Part shown: positions 42,867 to 56,100 of the stretch, one piece after another | Position numbering within the stretch: position 1 is the first letter of the stretch | Layout of the letters: every line of letters begins with the position of its first letter | Source: Stictocephala bisonia | Lineage: Eukaryota > Arthropoda > Insecta > Hemiptera > Membracidae | Assembly: GCA_035578905.1 (NCBI GenBank) | Contig: JAQJVL010000057.1 | Span: forward strand, 2,046,001 to 2,110,000 | DNA: 64,000 bases | Direction: 5' to 3' | Position numbers and translations under genes: made by a program | The notes under the pieces: generated by a model | Database searches by the model: none | Told to the model about the DNA's origin: nothing | Seen by the model: only the letters and a program-made list of their open reading frames with translations

Positions 42867-43508
42867 AATAATACTATAATATTTATTGCAGGTTCTATTG
42901 TATATAAAATAATACAAAATCTCATGCACTGATCTCCTCACCTCCACACAATATGTGTTAAACACATAAGTAAATATCCAATACGAAAACAAAATCACAA
43001 AATATTAAAGTAAATAATAACATTCTCATAAAGTACAGTCTAGTAAACAAATGCTTAAAAAATAAGTAATTAATACAACGTGACATATAAACATAACTAA
43101 AGGTAAAACTACAACTAACCTGTATGAGGGTCCTATAGAACTTTAAGGACCTACAATGTGCCCCTAACAGACCTATTGGTCCAATTAAAAGGAACACAGT
43201 ACGATGCATAATGAAAAAAGCCAATTTCTGTACCTCTTAGCCTTTTCCAGATATAATAACAGGTTATTTTTAGGGCAAAAATAATAAAACGCGCTTCTGT
43301 TTCATTTTTAACTGAAAGGTAAAAATTTAATTAATAAAACCAATACACAACCAAACAGTCAGAACATACATATGAATTATATTAGTAAAATTAAACAATA
43401 ATAACAAAGGAAAATACCAATAAAAAATATTCATACTCATACATCAGAAAAATCCACATGATCAATAAATAATCTTATAATAATAACTAAATGGAGTCTT
43501 ATACTCAT

Positions 43509-45178
43509 TCATTCCATCAGACGCAAGCATGCTGCTCTGAGAACCGCTGGTCTCATAGCGACATCAAAATCATTAGCTATAGAATTAAATAATGTAATTG
43601 ACGAATTTAGGAAAAAAGAAGCGTGAGCAACAGTACGAGCCCCACCAGGGTAAAACAGCCTGCTTGCCCGGCCACCGTACGCTGAAACGTACCAATTGAC
43701 CACACTCAGAGTCATCTACTATACCCTTAACAACAGCATGTAAGAAACAAAGCTGTGAAACTTTACGCCTTTTAGAAAATTGATCGAAATCAGAAATATT
43801 CAACATTTCTTCGTATCTAACAAGCCAAATTGGATGATTTAAAGGGCCAAATAATCTATAATACAATAATCACAAAACCTTCTTTTGAATTTGTTCAATC
43901 ATGTCAGAATATATTTTAGTTGAAGGTAACCAGATAACACTTGTGAATTCCAAACAAGAGCATACAAGTGATATGAATAATGTTTTTAATGTTTCAATAT
44001 TACTAAATTGCTTTCCAAGTCTTGAAATAAACCCCAGTGTGTTGTACACCTTTTTTAATATTCTAAGAATGTGTCCAGAAAAAGTAAATTCTTCTGAAAT
44101 AAAAACACCTAAGTCACTAAACTGTTTAACTCTATTCAGTATACTATTATTTATACTGAATAGAAATCGAATAGATTCTTCCTTTCAACAAATACATTTA
44201 TTTATATTCAAATTAAGAAAATGTTCCTGGCACCAGCAAGTTAATCAGTCTAAATCAACTGAATTTTATGACAACTAATTACATCCCTAATCACATTGAA
44301 TATTTTTAAATTAACAGCATACATTAAAACACTCGATTTTAATTTAAAAACTAGATCATTTGTAAATAAATTAAAAAGTACTGGGTCTAAATTACTACCC
44401 TGAGGACTGCAGACCCAGCTAGAAAAACGTTAGACCTATATTCCCAGTAAGATACATACTGCTGCCAATCAATGAGGTATGATCCAAAGAAATGTATTAT
44501 CTGATCAGAAAAGCTGTAGTAACTAAGTTTTTTATTTTTAGGCAACAGTTGATGATTAACTCTACCAAAAGCTTTAGTAAAATCAGTATAAATAACATCA
44601 ACCTGATTTTTACTGTCTAAAGCACAGGAAGTAAAATTAACAAAATTTATAAAATTCGTTTAAATTGAACGAGAAGGAATGAAACCATGTTGCTCCTGAA
44701 AAATAGGATTTCATGTGTGGAAAAATATTACTATGAAGAATAATTTTAAATACTTTTGCTGCAGTACATAATATAGATTCAGGCCTATAATTACATATAT
44801 CTGATTAGATTCCTTTTTAATAAATAGGTGTAATTTTTGTTGTTTTCCAAAATTTTGGAAATGTTGCTTTACATAAACAGAGATTGAACAGAGAGGCTCC
44901 AATAGGGATCCAGAGGAATCTTACACTACATAATTTGGAATAAGATCCAGTCCAAATGATTGTTTCGATGATAGTTTTTTAATTACCCACTCCACATGAC
45001 GAGGCGTGATGGTTGGCATGACCAGACACTGTACTCCAGGGAGAACAGGCGAACACTGAGCTGCAGCCACGTCTACTTGTACAGAACTCTCGTATACCGA
45101 ACCAAAATAGTCAGCGAATGCTGTGACAATTGATTGACTACATTTGTAACTTCTTTCATTTAATGTAAATTCAGGCAA
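43509..45178 (-). pseudogene. LINE reverse transcriptase and C-terminal remnant
   Basis: SSKQSFGLDLIPNYVV (DGIP-type start of RT), then RT motif pieces with stops (TDFTKAFGRVNH near 44560; a GSNLDPVLFNLF block near 44390). The catalytic YADD has become YAVN. The C-terminal EEMLNISDFDQFSKRRK and FLHAVVKGIVDD blocks are typical of BS-like LINEs. Not functional. Confidence 0.78.
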
Positions 45179-45777
45179 AAAATTAGAATTATTGTTCTTT
45201 TTAGATTTTACGAATTGCCAAAACCTTTTTGAATCTCTTTTTAATTGTTCCTAGGGATTTCCAATGTGATCTTTAAAAGCTTGTTTTACTAGTCTTTAAC
45301 AATCACCCTACGCTCCTTGAACCATGTTAAGTATATTTCCTTACCTGTGGTACTAAATTTTTTCCTAAACTTGTCTTTTTGTCTGATATTGAAAATAATT
45401 TCACGATTATACCAAACAGGATATTTTGGTTTTGTATTTCTTTTTTTTGGAACATGTCGATTTACAATATTATAAAGATTGTCATAAAACTATCTAAGTG
45501 CATCGTCAGGAATTTCCGTCTCAAATAAGGAGCCCCAGGAAATATGCCCCATATCATATTTAAAAGTATGATATGATGACATCAATGAATCTGACTTTTG
45601 AAAGTTGTATGCATATTCATTCTGTTCAACAACTTGAAATTTACTCCGTTGTATGTAAAATGTAATTGACAAAAGAGGGTGTTGATTATCAATCGGCACC
45701 AGTTCTTCTGTGCCTCTCGCTACACAAACCTCCAGAATACTAGCGATAACAAAATCATGAGTTCTCATGTTAATGTT

Positions 45778-46359
45778 TTAGATGTTATTACATAACCTCA
45801 ACGCACCAAAAGTTAAACAATTTTTAAGTTCTCTGTATATTTCGCCACCATGTACAAGATTAAAAGTACTGTCTGTAATAAGAGGTAAGTTATTATCACC
45901 AATAATGCACACTTTATTATCAAGAAGTTGAGAATGAACGTCGAACAACTCATAAAATTTGGAATATAATAACATGTTTGACCTTGGAGGGAAGTATATT
46001 ACACAAAGATAGAAATTGAACCTGTTATCATTTATTTAACTAAGCCAAATCATATCAAGGTCGCGTGCCAATTGAGATAAGTGTTGAGCTCGCCAAACCA
46101 AGTTCCTTATCGCCACCAAGACACCCGCTCCCCTAGACCTACCCAGACCGTCTCGTCTATAAACCGTAGATGAGTCGCAAAACAGTTCCGCAGAATTATC
46201 ACACTCATCCAACCATGTTTCAGTTAAATATAGCACACCATATTCTGTTATCAGACTGTTCTGATTTATTAAGTTTGTTTTAGTTTTAAACCCTCTTACA
46301 TTTTGATACAAAATTAATTCATGATCATGGCATTTATACAACCTATTGGAACTACACAT
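45778..46359 (-). pseudogene. LINE endonuclease remnant
   Basis: LILYQNVRGFKTKTN, LTETWLDE (the catalytic ETW) and YRRDGLGRSRGAGVLVAI are EEP-type LINE endonuclease motifs. CIIGDNNLPL further on equals the GDFN block with F lost. Frames are broken at 46036 and 45975. Confidence 0.8.
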
Positions 46360-46435
46360 CTAAAACATAAAAAGAAATGTGAAACAACAATTTTAAAAAA
46401 ACACATGACTGTAAAAGTAATACTTATTCACACAT

Positions 46436-46437
<2 letters not shown>

Positions 46438-46495
<58 letters not shown>
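46438..46495. repeat. (TA)n microsatellite
   Basis: An almost pure TA run of about 28 units inside the LINE between ORF1 and endonuclease. Confidence 0.97.
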
Positions 46496-46497
<2 letters not shown>

Positions 46498-47399
46498 AGC
46501 AACATACATAGAAAAAACATAATTTTCAATTTTAATGAATGTTATACAACTAAAAAAGAAAATTTATATCAGCAGAACATTAATTGTATAGTGTACAACC
46601 ATACCAATTAAATTAAGTAAACAAACACTCCTATGTAAATGGTAGAATAAATCTAGGCTGCTACTAAAAAACAAAACATTTATACGAAGCCAATCTAAAA
46701 AGCAAAAAAGGTTTTATAATTTTGTATTGATAAAATTAATATGTTAAATATATAGTTAATATTGGTGTAGAAACTAAACATCCTTAGAAACACAACTATA
46801 AGTAAATTCAGACTACCATTATATAACAAACAAAAGAAATATTTATATTGATTATTTAAACGAACTCTAAAACACACATACATAGTCATATGAAATATTA
46901 TATCTAACTCCAGGTAATTAACAATAAACTAAATTGAAGAGGGCATAAATAAATGCTGATCTAATATTTCAATGAAACTAATTTTGCTTGGGAAATTAAC
47001 AACTTTACTTTTACGAACAAAATAAAATCTTTTAATTAAGTAATAAAATGAGTTTAATATACAAATAAATTCGAATACCAATTAATAACATTAAACTTAA
47101 ATAAAAAGTATTTCCATGAAACATAAACAGATATTATACGGGACACAAGTATACAACAACATTTGACTCTTCAAGCAAATAATACCTGACTAAATTTCAC
47201 GAGATATAAATAAATGCAGCTTCAACATTTAAATTAAAAAAACTCAATTTATAAGGGAAATGACTGGTTTTAGGACTACGTTAAAACGTCAACCATACAA
47301 CAAACAAAATGTATATTGCAATGTAAAATAAGACAGAGAATAATTTATAAAATAATAATAATAAATACTTGGATAAGTCCTCGTCCATAACTGTTACAG

Positions 47400-48209
47400 T
47401 GGTTCCTCATTCCCGTTGTTTCTGTCGCCCTCAGTATCCGTCTTGCATCCGTGAAAATCTTCTCGTGACAGCTGCCGCAACTGAATCCTGGATGTTACAT
47501 GGATGAGGTGCACTTCCGCACAAGGATTTTACCATTAGTGAACCAGACAAATTTATAACCATGGTCCCTTGCGATGGATCTTGTAAATGAAAACAATGTC
47601 CGGTTTTCAGAAGTCATAGAGTGTAGAATGAAGATTCTATTATCCGAAATAAAACCTGCATCCGAAGCCTGGCTTGACCTTGGCTAACTGAATCAACTTG
47701 TCTTTGTCGATCTGCGAATGAACTTAATAATTATTCCAGGAGGCCTCGACAACACACCAGTCTTCCTCCCCAACCTGTGCACTGAGCCGACCATTTCTGG
47801 TTTCAAGTCAAACTTAACAACTTTAGCATATGTCTTTACAACATCCATTATATTCTCCGCCTTCACAAACGGAACACCATCAATGTCCACACAATTCACC
47901 CGTGAGTATTGTTGCAGTCCATGCACTTCAGTTTTCAAATCTTCCACTTGCCGTTTTGAGATGTATGTTTTCATCCTTTAAAGAATTCACCCCCTCCCTA
48001 CAGTATTTAATTTCACTGTCATGGCTATGAACCAATTTGGTTAAATCGTCAATTTTTTCATTGGTAAAATCAATTGACTTAGCCATCTTTTTCAACTCCA
48101 TGCGAAACTCTTCTACAAATTATCTAATTTGTCAGATATAGTTGTAAATGTTGTATCTGAAGACTCGTCTTTGTTATTCGACCTAGTAACTTTCTACGGT
48201 GCAGACATG
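47400..48209 (-). pseudogene. LINE ORF1, L1-like RNA-binding protein remnant
   Basis: Starts MSAP then a stop; a heptad-like segment is followed by LQQYSRVNCVDIDGVP (L1 ORF1 RRM-type start, compare LEQYSRRNNIEIxGVP) and SVHRLGRK, then PPGIIIKFIRR. After a frameshift comes NRTLFSFTRSIARDHGYKFV and KILVRK, the C-terminal domain of the same protein. Confidence 0.75.
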
Positions 48210-48419
48210 GTGAATTGCACAATATAACAGCGATAAGACCTTGACTAACTCAGCTCCGTCTAGCGCCTTGTCACGCACAAACAACCACAATTATTTAATT
48301 TAGTTGATAAAATGACAACTGAATTTCACTCAGAAACTTGCTATCAACACCACATACGCAAAATGACGCAAATCTGTTGTAAAACCCACAAAAATCACAT
48401 AAATAGACAGAGCTGAACA

Positions 48420-48655
48420 AAACATGGACTCACTCAGGCATCCGACTTTATCTCATCATAAGGTAGAAGCTAAAGCTAAGGGCTTTACGTGGCTAACTGA
48501 CAATGCAGGGTTTTCAGCTAACTGACAATCCTGACAGTTCTCTACCCTACACAATATCTGAACCTGGACTGCCATCCAACATGGACACTCCAGACTTCTC
48601 TAGTAGTGTCCATATCGATAGCAACCATTGAGTGGACACTCTATCAGTAGAGCTG
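48420..48655 (-). repeat. SINE head type 2, first inverted copy
   Basis: Reverse complement of the head seen at 7288 and 56372 (GGTTGCTATCGATATGGACA reading the - strand). Confidence 0.6.
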
Positions 48656-48959
48656 TTAGATGGGTGTTAAATTGGTCCACACTAAGTAAGCATCTTGGGA
48701 CTAAGTAGCAATACATCATTATTAAAAGAAATTTTTATCACACCGTAGCTTCAACTATATCTCTCACAAACGGCAAGCTGTTTTTGGGCATTTTGTAGAC
48801 AATTATCAAAAAACTGTAAAATGCAATAAATCTAGTTATGTTATACAGTATATCCCAGTTGATAAAACGACAACAGAATTTCACACAGAAACTTGCTATC
48901 AACACCACATACGCAAAATGACACAAATGCGTTGTAAAAACACATAAATAGACGGAGCC

Positions 48960-49200
48960 GAACAAAACGTGGACTCACTCAGGCATCCTACTTTATCTCA
49001 TCATAAGGTAGGAGCTAAAGCTAAGGGACCTAAAGCTTTACGTGGAATCCGAACCACGTAGTTTTTGTCTGATTTTCAGCTAACTGACAAACCTGACAGT
49101 TCTCTACCCTACACAACATCTGAACTTGGACTGCCATCCAACATGGACACTCCAGACTTCTCTAGTAGTGTCCATGTCGATAGCAACCAGGACGCTCTGT
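48960..49200 (-). repeat. SINE head type 2, second inverted copy
   Basis: As the first copy but with the box B-like GGTTCGGATTCC intact (- strand, near 49050); the first copy lacks this segment. Confidence 0.6.
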
Positions 49201-49412
49201 TAGTAGAGGTGTTAAATGGGTATTAAATTGTTCCACACTAAGTAAGCATCTTGGGACTAAGTAGCAATACATCATTATTAAAAGAAATTTTTATCCCACC
49301 GTAGCTTCAACTATATCTCTCACAAACGGCAAGCTGTTTTTGGGCATTTTGCAGACAATTATCAAAAAACTGTAAAATGCAATAAATCTAGTTATGTTAT
49401 ACAGTATATCCC

Positions 49413-50352
49413 TGTACTCACAATTAACTAGACAATCATATAAGCCTATAAAATGTGCAAATTTAATATGTGTGTATTTTTGTTACTAGTGAAATACAGT
49501 AATTTATAAAATAATATTCGTAAACAGACAGAGTGAGGATATGCCTGAGAAAGTTAAAATATTTATAAACTCCTATAAAATGTTATCTAGTTTTAGTCAA
49601 TATCAAATGATTTGTAAATTAACAAAAAAAGTCATGTTATATTATCTGCGTTTAGTGCAAACCAAATGATTCATGGAAACCATTGTATGAAAAAATTAAT
49701 AGATAATTTTCTGTTTAGACCAGAGTTGAAATTACTCTTAAACTTACAGTAAAGATATTTACTAATATAACATAATATAAATAATGTGGCTGCACTTTGG
49801 CTGTTAAGTGTAGTGAAAAGGGTATATTTGTTATACTTAATAGGTCACAAAAAAACGCAAATTATTTGATTCATTACATTCCGATTTTCAATATCTACAC
49901 TTAAAGTTAAACGAGAAAACCTGTTATAATGTGCATCCGTTATAAACATAGATTATTGATAATTTTCAAAATTAATTATTTTATAATCAATGAATTATCT
50001 GTAGCTTGAAAAAAAAACTTAACATATAAATAAGGATATAAGGACCCTCACTGTTTAACATAAGCTAATGTGTTAGTGTTGGTTGCTACTTACTGCTTGA
50101 TAGATGACAGCACACCTTAGCAACAATAGAAATATACCAGCAAGTCGTGGATATATTTCTGACATTACATGGTTGAATAAATCATATTGATTCTATTTAT
50201 TATAGGTGATTGGTATGTACTATATCAAATGATTATATGCCACATGTCAAAACTGACAGAAATACACAGGCCGCCTTAACCGACCTAAATACACAAGCCA
50301 CTGCTACTAGGTTTAAAAGACCAAATAACCAATCATTGTGTGCCTTTTGCTG
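49413..50352. other. intergenic sequence, nothing recognised
   Basis: AT-rich; no exon-like frame or element ends. Confidence 0.4.
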
Positions 50353-51105
50353 AATACAATACAATACAATACAATAGCTTTATTTGTAGTTTCTTTGAGA
50401 AATACAGTAGAGTCAGAAAAGTAATTTTTGTTCTTGCTTTACAGATTTTTTATTGTTCGATTTATTCTTCATTTCCTTCTTCCTTCTTCTCACTTCTTCT
50501 ATCTCCTTCTTCTTTCAATCTTCTATCTCATTCCTTCTTTCTTCAGAATCATGTCAATGGTCAGTTGTTTGGTTTTCAGGTCTTTTACTCTAGTTTTGTG
50601 CCTTCTCTCCAGTGTAAATATTCTTCATTTGAGTAGAAGGGTCGCTCTAGAAGCCAGGTATGGAGTTTTGTCTGCATATTTTTATGGCCTTTGATGTTCT
50701 TTATATCTTCAGGCAGGGTATTGAAGAATTTGGCACCAGTGTATGTAGGCTGCTTCTCGAAGAGAGTCAGTCTGTGTTGAGGGATGGCGAGGTTGTTGGC
50801 CGTTCTTGTATTGTAGGAATGAACGTCTAGTCCTCTTCTGATATTTTGCTTCTGTGCATGTATTATTGTTTCAAGGACATATAGTGATACTGTGGTTAGT
50901 ACCTTGTGTTTCCTAAAGGCTTCTCTGCACGATTCTTGCGGGGCAAGGCCTGCAAGTATGCGGATGGCTTTCTTTTGTAATATAAGAACTCTTTGCACAT
51001 TAGACTTTGAGGAGCCTCCCCAGGCAGCCAGTCCATATCTTACATGTGTTTCAAAAAGCGCAAAGTATGCGGTTCTTGAAGCAACTATGTTTGGCATCAA
51101 TTTAA
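50353..51105 (-). mobile_element. 5'-truncated LINE with (TTGTA)n tail
   Basis: The tail (ACAAT)n on the + strand at 50353-50379 marks the 3' end. The 3' UTR is GA-rich on the coding strand. The coding remnant lies at 50585-51100. Confidence 0.8.
50585..51100 (-). pseudogene. LINE ORF2 C-terminal fragment
   Basis: Open over about 170 codons: SRTAYFALFETHVRYGLAAW, LQKKAIRILAGLAPQESC, then HSYNTRTANNLAIPQHRLTL and FFNTLPEDIKN. These are the C-terminal blocks of jockey/BS-like LINEs, here without RT. Confidence 0.85.
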
Positions 51106-51114
51106 AGCATACCA

Positions 51115-51840
51115 TACAGGGTGATTCATGAAGTATGTAGTAACTTCTACAGAGCATTCTACTGCTAAAATTATTTTTTTAAATGTTATAAAAACATCGG
51201 TTCGAAAACAAATGAAATGGAGCCATAATAAACTTCTGCAAAGGCAAATTTTATTGAGAAATTGATGCAAGTCAAATAAAACAGAAATAAGTAGACCAAT
51301 TAATATTAATTTAGTTATGATACATTACTACTTTTAAGCAAAGTTGATGTTAGCAGCTTGTATCGCCTTAATAAAATAAATATTCACAGTTAAGGCCATA
51401 CATTTTTATGCACATTTGACTTCCCCTTATTTGAACAGTCCTTATAATTAATTTTTCAGGACAGTAAACTTTCGTTCTATAGGCAGTGTCTTCATCCATC
51501 GTTCCAAATACAATAATCCAATGGATACAGGCCAATCAGTGGCCAAGAGTAAAGCCATCCATGCCAATCCATTTAGCAAGAAATTGATTATTTAATCGAG
51601 TAAAAGAGCATGTCAAAAGTGGTGAAATACTACATCGTGCTGGAAGTACAAATGTCGCTTGACATTCCAACGAACATCCTCGAGCAGCAGCATGTGCTAC
51701 AAAGAAAGTACGGTGTCTGTAACACTTGATATTTGTCTCAATGTGGTGGGGCAGTTCCACTAAATTCGTTTTTCTACCTTAGGAAGGTCACCGTACTATG
51801 GCTAGTGTCCTGTGTACCACAGTTTGACAACCACTGATCT
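51115..51840 (-). mobile_element. Tc1/mariner-like transposon remnant
   Basis: The left edge ATACAGGGTGATTCATGAAG resembles the ACAGGGTGNNTCA end of many Tc1/mariner-like elements. The - strand frame (51760-51536) ends RLNNQFLAKWIGMDGF, matching the FPxRWIGRxGP block before the last catalytic Asp. No right terminal repeat was found. Confidence 0.5.
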
Positions 51841-51866
51841 ATGCTACTTCTAATACAAATGTTATA

Positions 51867-52771
51867 CAGTGGAACCACGATTCCACGAATCTGAAGGGGA
51901 TTGAACAATATTTGTGATAGTGAAGGTAAAAAGGACAACATTCGTCGTATAGAGGTTGGTTTTCATATGAAACAAATTGTTTATTATTAGTTTAATTACT
52001 TTACCAAGTACATATGTTAAATTGACTTAATCCATATACTGTAGGCTACTGATTTAATTTTGTAATGAGCAAAAATAATTCATTAGTCCTATAATAAACA
52101 AACACCGTGATTTGTATTGAAATACAGTATTGCAGTACAGTATGAATACACAGTGTTATGGTGGGATAATAAACAAAAATGAAACAAACACACAAATCCA
52201 TATGAAACATTTAATAATTACGTACTAACTGTAAAACATATGTAATACAATAAAATTATCCAATATGTATTGCTGCGAGCGCAAAAATAAAACCTTTCCT
52301 GTGAGAAACGCTTGCTAATTGATTACACTGAACGGCACTACACAACAAACCAAACTACTGTACGTAAACTCAGATACAAATCTACACTCAAATGTGCTGT
52401 CTAATTCAGGTCGGTATTGTACCAGTAGTCGTACCAAACGTAAGTTAGGGTTCTTGTTTCGACACAAATAAAATGTAAATATTCCTTCGTCTTACTGAGG
52501 TTATGACAGAGGGAATTCATCTTATAGAGGTCAAGTTCGTGGTATAGAGATGTTTGGCTATTAATATTTGTGCTATGAAGGTTTTGATTTCGTGCTCTCG
52601 TTGTCTTGAAAATCGAATAAAAGTCTTGTTATTGAGGTAGTTGGCCTGTAACATTCATGTTATAGAGGTTATTTTAATATTGAGTATTATGGGAGATTCA
52701 AGGGAATTTGAAAAAATTCGTGTTATCGAGGGTTTCGTGCTGTCGAGGTTCGTGTTATCAAGGTTTCAGTG
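51867..52771. mobile_element. pogo/Tigger-type non-autonomous element A
   Basis: TA at 51865-51866 and 52772-52773. The ends CAGTGGAACCACGATTCCAC and, reversed, CACTGAAACCTTGATAACAC are the pogo/Tigger-type pattern (CAGT..AACCTCGATAAC). The interior repeats GTGTTATCGAGG-like motifs near the right end. 905 bp without a transposase frame. It ends 180 bp past the ATPsynD stop. Confidence 0.8.
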
Positions 52772-52869
52772 TATAGTAAAGATTCTATTGAATATAATAT
52801 AATCGATATAAGCTTTATTTAACAGAAACAATAATAAATAAACAATTGTTTGTTTTATATAATAGTAAC

Positions 52870-52875
52870 TTTATT
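52870..52875 (-). promoter_or_regulatory. ATPsynD: AATAAA poly(A) signal of ATPsynD
   Basis: AATAAA on the - strand about 80 nt past the stop codon. Confidence 0.65.
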
Positions 52876-52955
52876 TAGATACACAACAATGACAGTAAAG
52901 GGGATTAGCTCAGTTGAGTTTATTTAAACCAGGTCTACTGTAGGACTGGGCAACT

Positions 52956-53189
52956 CTAATGGTGTTCTTCTATCTCCTTGTTGCCCTCAGGCCCGATCAT
53001 ATGCTCCTCAGTGTGGGGCCAGAAAGTGGGCTTGTTGATTGCGTCAAGTGCCTGGTCAGGGTAAGCATAGGCTAATTCTTCCATAGTCATATCCTGAATG
53101 GGTATCCTAGCCTCACACTTCTTCAATTCTGCTTCATATGTAGTAATATTTTTGACACATTCTTCTTTAAACTTTTTAACAGTTTCTAC
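52956..53189 (-). CDS. ATPsynD: ATPsynD coding exon 3
   Basis: Acceptor CAG/GTAGAA (exon start 53189). It encodes residues 99-175 and ends EEHH and TAG at 52958-52956. Confidence 0.93.
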   Translation of the reverse strand, partial: VETVKKFKEECVKNITTYEAELKKCEARIPIQDMTMEELAYAYPDQALDAINKPTFWPHTEEHMIGPEGNKEIEEHH

Positions 53190-56100
53190 CTGAAAATAAA
53201 TTATTGATAAAATGAGAACTTTAAGCGGTGTAATGAAATCAGAAAGTTTCTCACTTAAGCAAAGGTTTTATTAACCTGATACATTCTAATTTGTAGTTTG
53301 GGTGTCTTCAATCAATTATTGAGTGCTCGCATTAAATTCATATCCAATTGTTAATAAATACAAAGTAATGCAAGTAACAAAATTTGAATAGTCCTTTGTA
53401 AGATTCCTGATTTTCTTAATGTTGTTGCTGGAGTATAATTTTTTAGTTTTGTACTTGTAGTTATCTTCATAATTACTGAAGTGTTACCTTATTTGCTAAC
53501 ATGTCGGTGATGTCATCATTGACAGCTGTAGTAATGTTGAATCAGTGTATAGTCAGGATTTGTATATCAATGATTTTAGAGTTCAGGATGTTCTAATACA
53601 TTACATAATTTTAAAAACGGTTTGAGCTACCAAGCTAATTTAAAAAACTCAATAAAAGGAAGATTTGCATCTTTTGTGGCTGAAATTACGTTATACCACC
53701 AAAATATAACGTAGTAAGGTGTAGTAATCGATCGTTTAAATTATCCAAATACTAGGCATGCAAATCAAATAAGAACTCCTAGAGCAACAACATCTTTTTT
53801 TCAAAAGACATTTATTTTCCTGGGTCCTAAATTCTACAACAAATTACCTTTTAATATTATTCGTTTGGTCTCCTTATCAATATTTAAAACTACGTTGAAA
53901 AATTGGTTAATGTATCTTCCTGATAATGATTTGCATAATTTATTCTATATTGATCAATAGTGTCTCGAATAACCTTTGGAATGTATTTTTAGCTTTTTCT
54001 TGTTTGTTCTTGTTTATTACTATTAGATTATTCTTGTTCAAATTAAGTTCTTCTGATGCTCCGGCACACTGACAGGGATTGAATTTCCCTAGTGTGTTTG
54101 TATTATTTCCATAGCAACTCTCATGTTGTAGTGTACTGAATAGCCTTCTTTGTTTAATAATTAATTATATTCACTAAATATTATCATTTTCTGAATGTTG
54201 TATTGTATATTACATAATTTAAGAGTAGTTTATGTTTTCATATATAAGAGGGTTTGTTTAGCTTTAATGTTTTTTTTTTTTTTTTTTTAAATACTGGATT
54301 TTATTATTTATGATTTCGTTGTATTATAACTGAGAGTAACTTGATTTAAATGTTTTGATTTAAATGTTTTAATTGCTTTGGAAATAAATATTTTTTCATT
54401 TCATTTCATTTTCATTTCATATACATACATTTCTTAGCTTTCCATCTCATTGCTTAGTTTATCAACTAATATTTGCTGGTAGGGACTGAATTCAATTCAG
54501 TATTGATTGAAACAAAGCATCAACCTGGTATATTATTACTTTAAACTCAGGTTTCAAACTACATTAGCTATAATCATAGAATCAAAAGTTACAATTGACT
54601 GTCCATACAACAACAAGAAATACAATACTGAGATAAAAACAGCATATTATAAAAGTTTCTTTAAAAAAATGAGTTCGTTAATATAGATTTACTTACTGCT
54701 TCCTTTTCAGCAGCAGCTATTTGCGCCAGTGCAGAGCTATCATCAGGCAGAGGAATTTTAAATGCTTCGTACTTCTTTTGAAATTCATCAACCATTGCTG
54801 GAAGAGGAACCTTGGTTTTGTAATAAGCCCAGTCAATCTTGGGCGGCTGTTCTGGCAATGCTGTCACCCTGAAAAATACTCAAGTTAGCTCATTTATTTT
54901 CGAGTTTACGTTCAATTTCTAAGTAAAAATTGATAGAAAAGTAAACGTGTATTTGGAGGTTGAGATTAGCCAACTAAACTCCAACTAAACTTATGGGTCA
55001 GTAAAATATTGGAGAAATTTTAGCAGGTATTAACATTTTGGTCATTAATTTACTATATGAAATGTAAATCATAAATTTTATAAATAATTAGAGTTAATGG
55101 CTATAATATTTTAAATGTCATAGACTTCTATATTTTACATATCTAAGTAATAAATACAGTTGTTTGGGACTTATGAAGAGCAGAATTATCAGTCGCATTT
55201 AGTTATTTGTATCAATAAGTATTAAGATGATTAAGGTGGCCGGAATTAGAGTTGCCATTAGGTATAAAAATATTCCAACATTAGTAATGCATCGAGTCAT
55301 GGTTTTTGCTATGGTGATATTTTATAGGAAAATAGACTCATCACTTAATTTAGCTGTGACAAAGCCACAAAAACAGTAGTGCACCGGCCTTAGAAGCCGA
55401 GCTCATATGGAATTAACTCACAACAATCAAATGTTGACAAAATATTAGACACCAAACATTTAAAATGAAAGGGTTTAAATCCATGTATATATATTTCATT
55501 ATGAACTAAATTTATATCTGAATGTTTCACCTTAAAAGAATGTTTGGCAAAAAATCAATATTAGAATGAAAAAATTAAGTCTACCGTTGGTTTCAAAATG
55601 CAACATACTTAAGTTTAAACTACTGGTGTAAATCTAACATTAATTTATTTTCTAAAAACTATATACCAGTTTGGAAATGCTATATTGGAAATGTGTGTGT
55701 TTATAGGATTCTGAGATTGTAAGAGTTTACAATAATTACAAGAAATTTTTTTCATCAAAGTAAATATTCCAGAAATTACTCATACTATAAAAAAAAAATA
55801 CTGTGATCTTGTAACTTAGTTAAAATTTCAATATCCTAAGTTCAATAATTTTAAGTGAGACCTTGTTTAAAAATTACTACAAATTTATATTTATTTATCT
55901 TCGAACTACAATAAAACAAATTAATGGTTAATTCAAAATGTATAACTTCTATAGTAAGACACAGGATCAAATGAGGTAAAAATTGATATATCATTTTTAG
56001 AAATTGATTTAATATTAGATTTATACCAGAGGTTCAAACTTGAGTACATTCCATTTTGAAACCGAAAGTTAATCAAACTTTTCATAATTTATTATTAAGA

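Larger units (their letters stand above)
42867..48210 (-). mobile_element. nearly full-length decayed LINE (ORF1 L1-like, EN, RT)
   Basis: Read on the - strand: ORF1 (48209 to about 47400), about 1 kb of low-complexity sequence with a (TA)n tract, endonuclease pieces (46359-45778), RT (45178 to about 44350) and C-terminal domain (about 44100-43509), then a long 3' region. Every coding part is broken by stops or frameshifts. The 3' end may extend to 41575 through the piggyBac insertion. Confidence 0.75.
48302..49412. repeat. tandem duplication, two units of about 555 bp
   Basis: AGTTGATAAAATGACAACTG (48302) and AGTTGATAAAACGACAACAG (48857) open two units that both end ...CAGTATATCCC (48856 and 49412). 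Divergence is a few percent plus small indels. Each unit contains an inverted SINE head (GGCATCC..., TCAGCTAACTGACA, GTGTCCAT.TCGATAGCAACC). Confidence 0.92.

Noticed and set aside
46321..46611. 96-codon frame with an Ile-Tyr run
   Set aside because: It is translated (TA)n microsatellite inside a decayed LINE.
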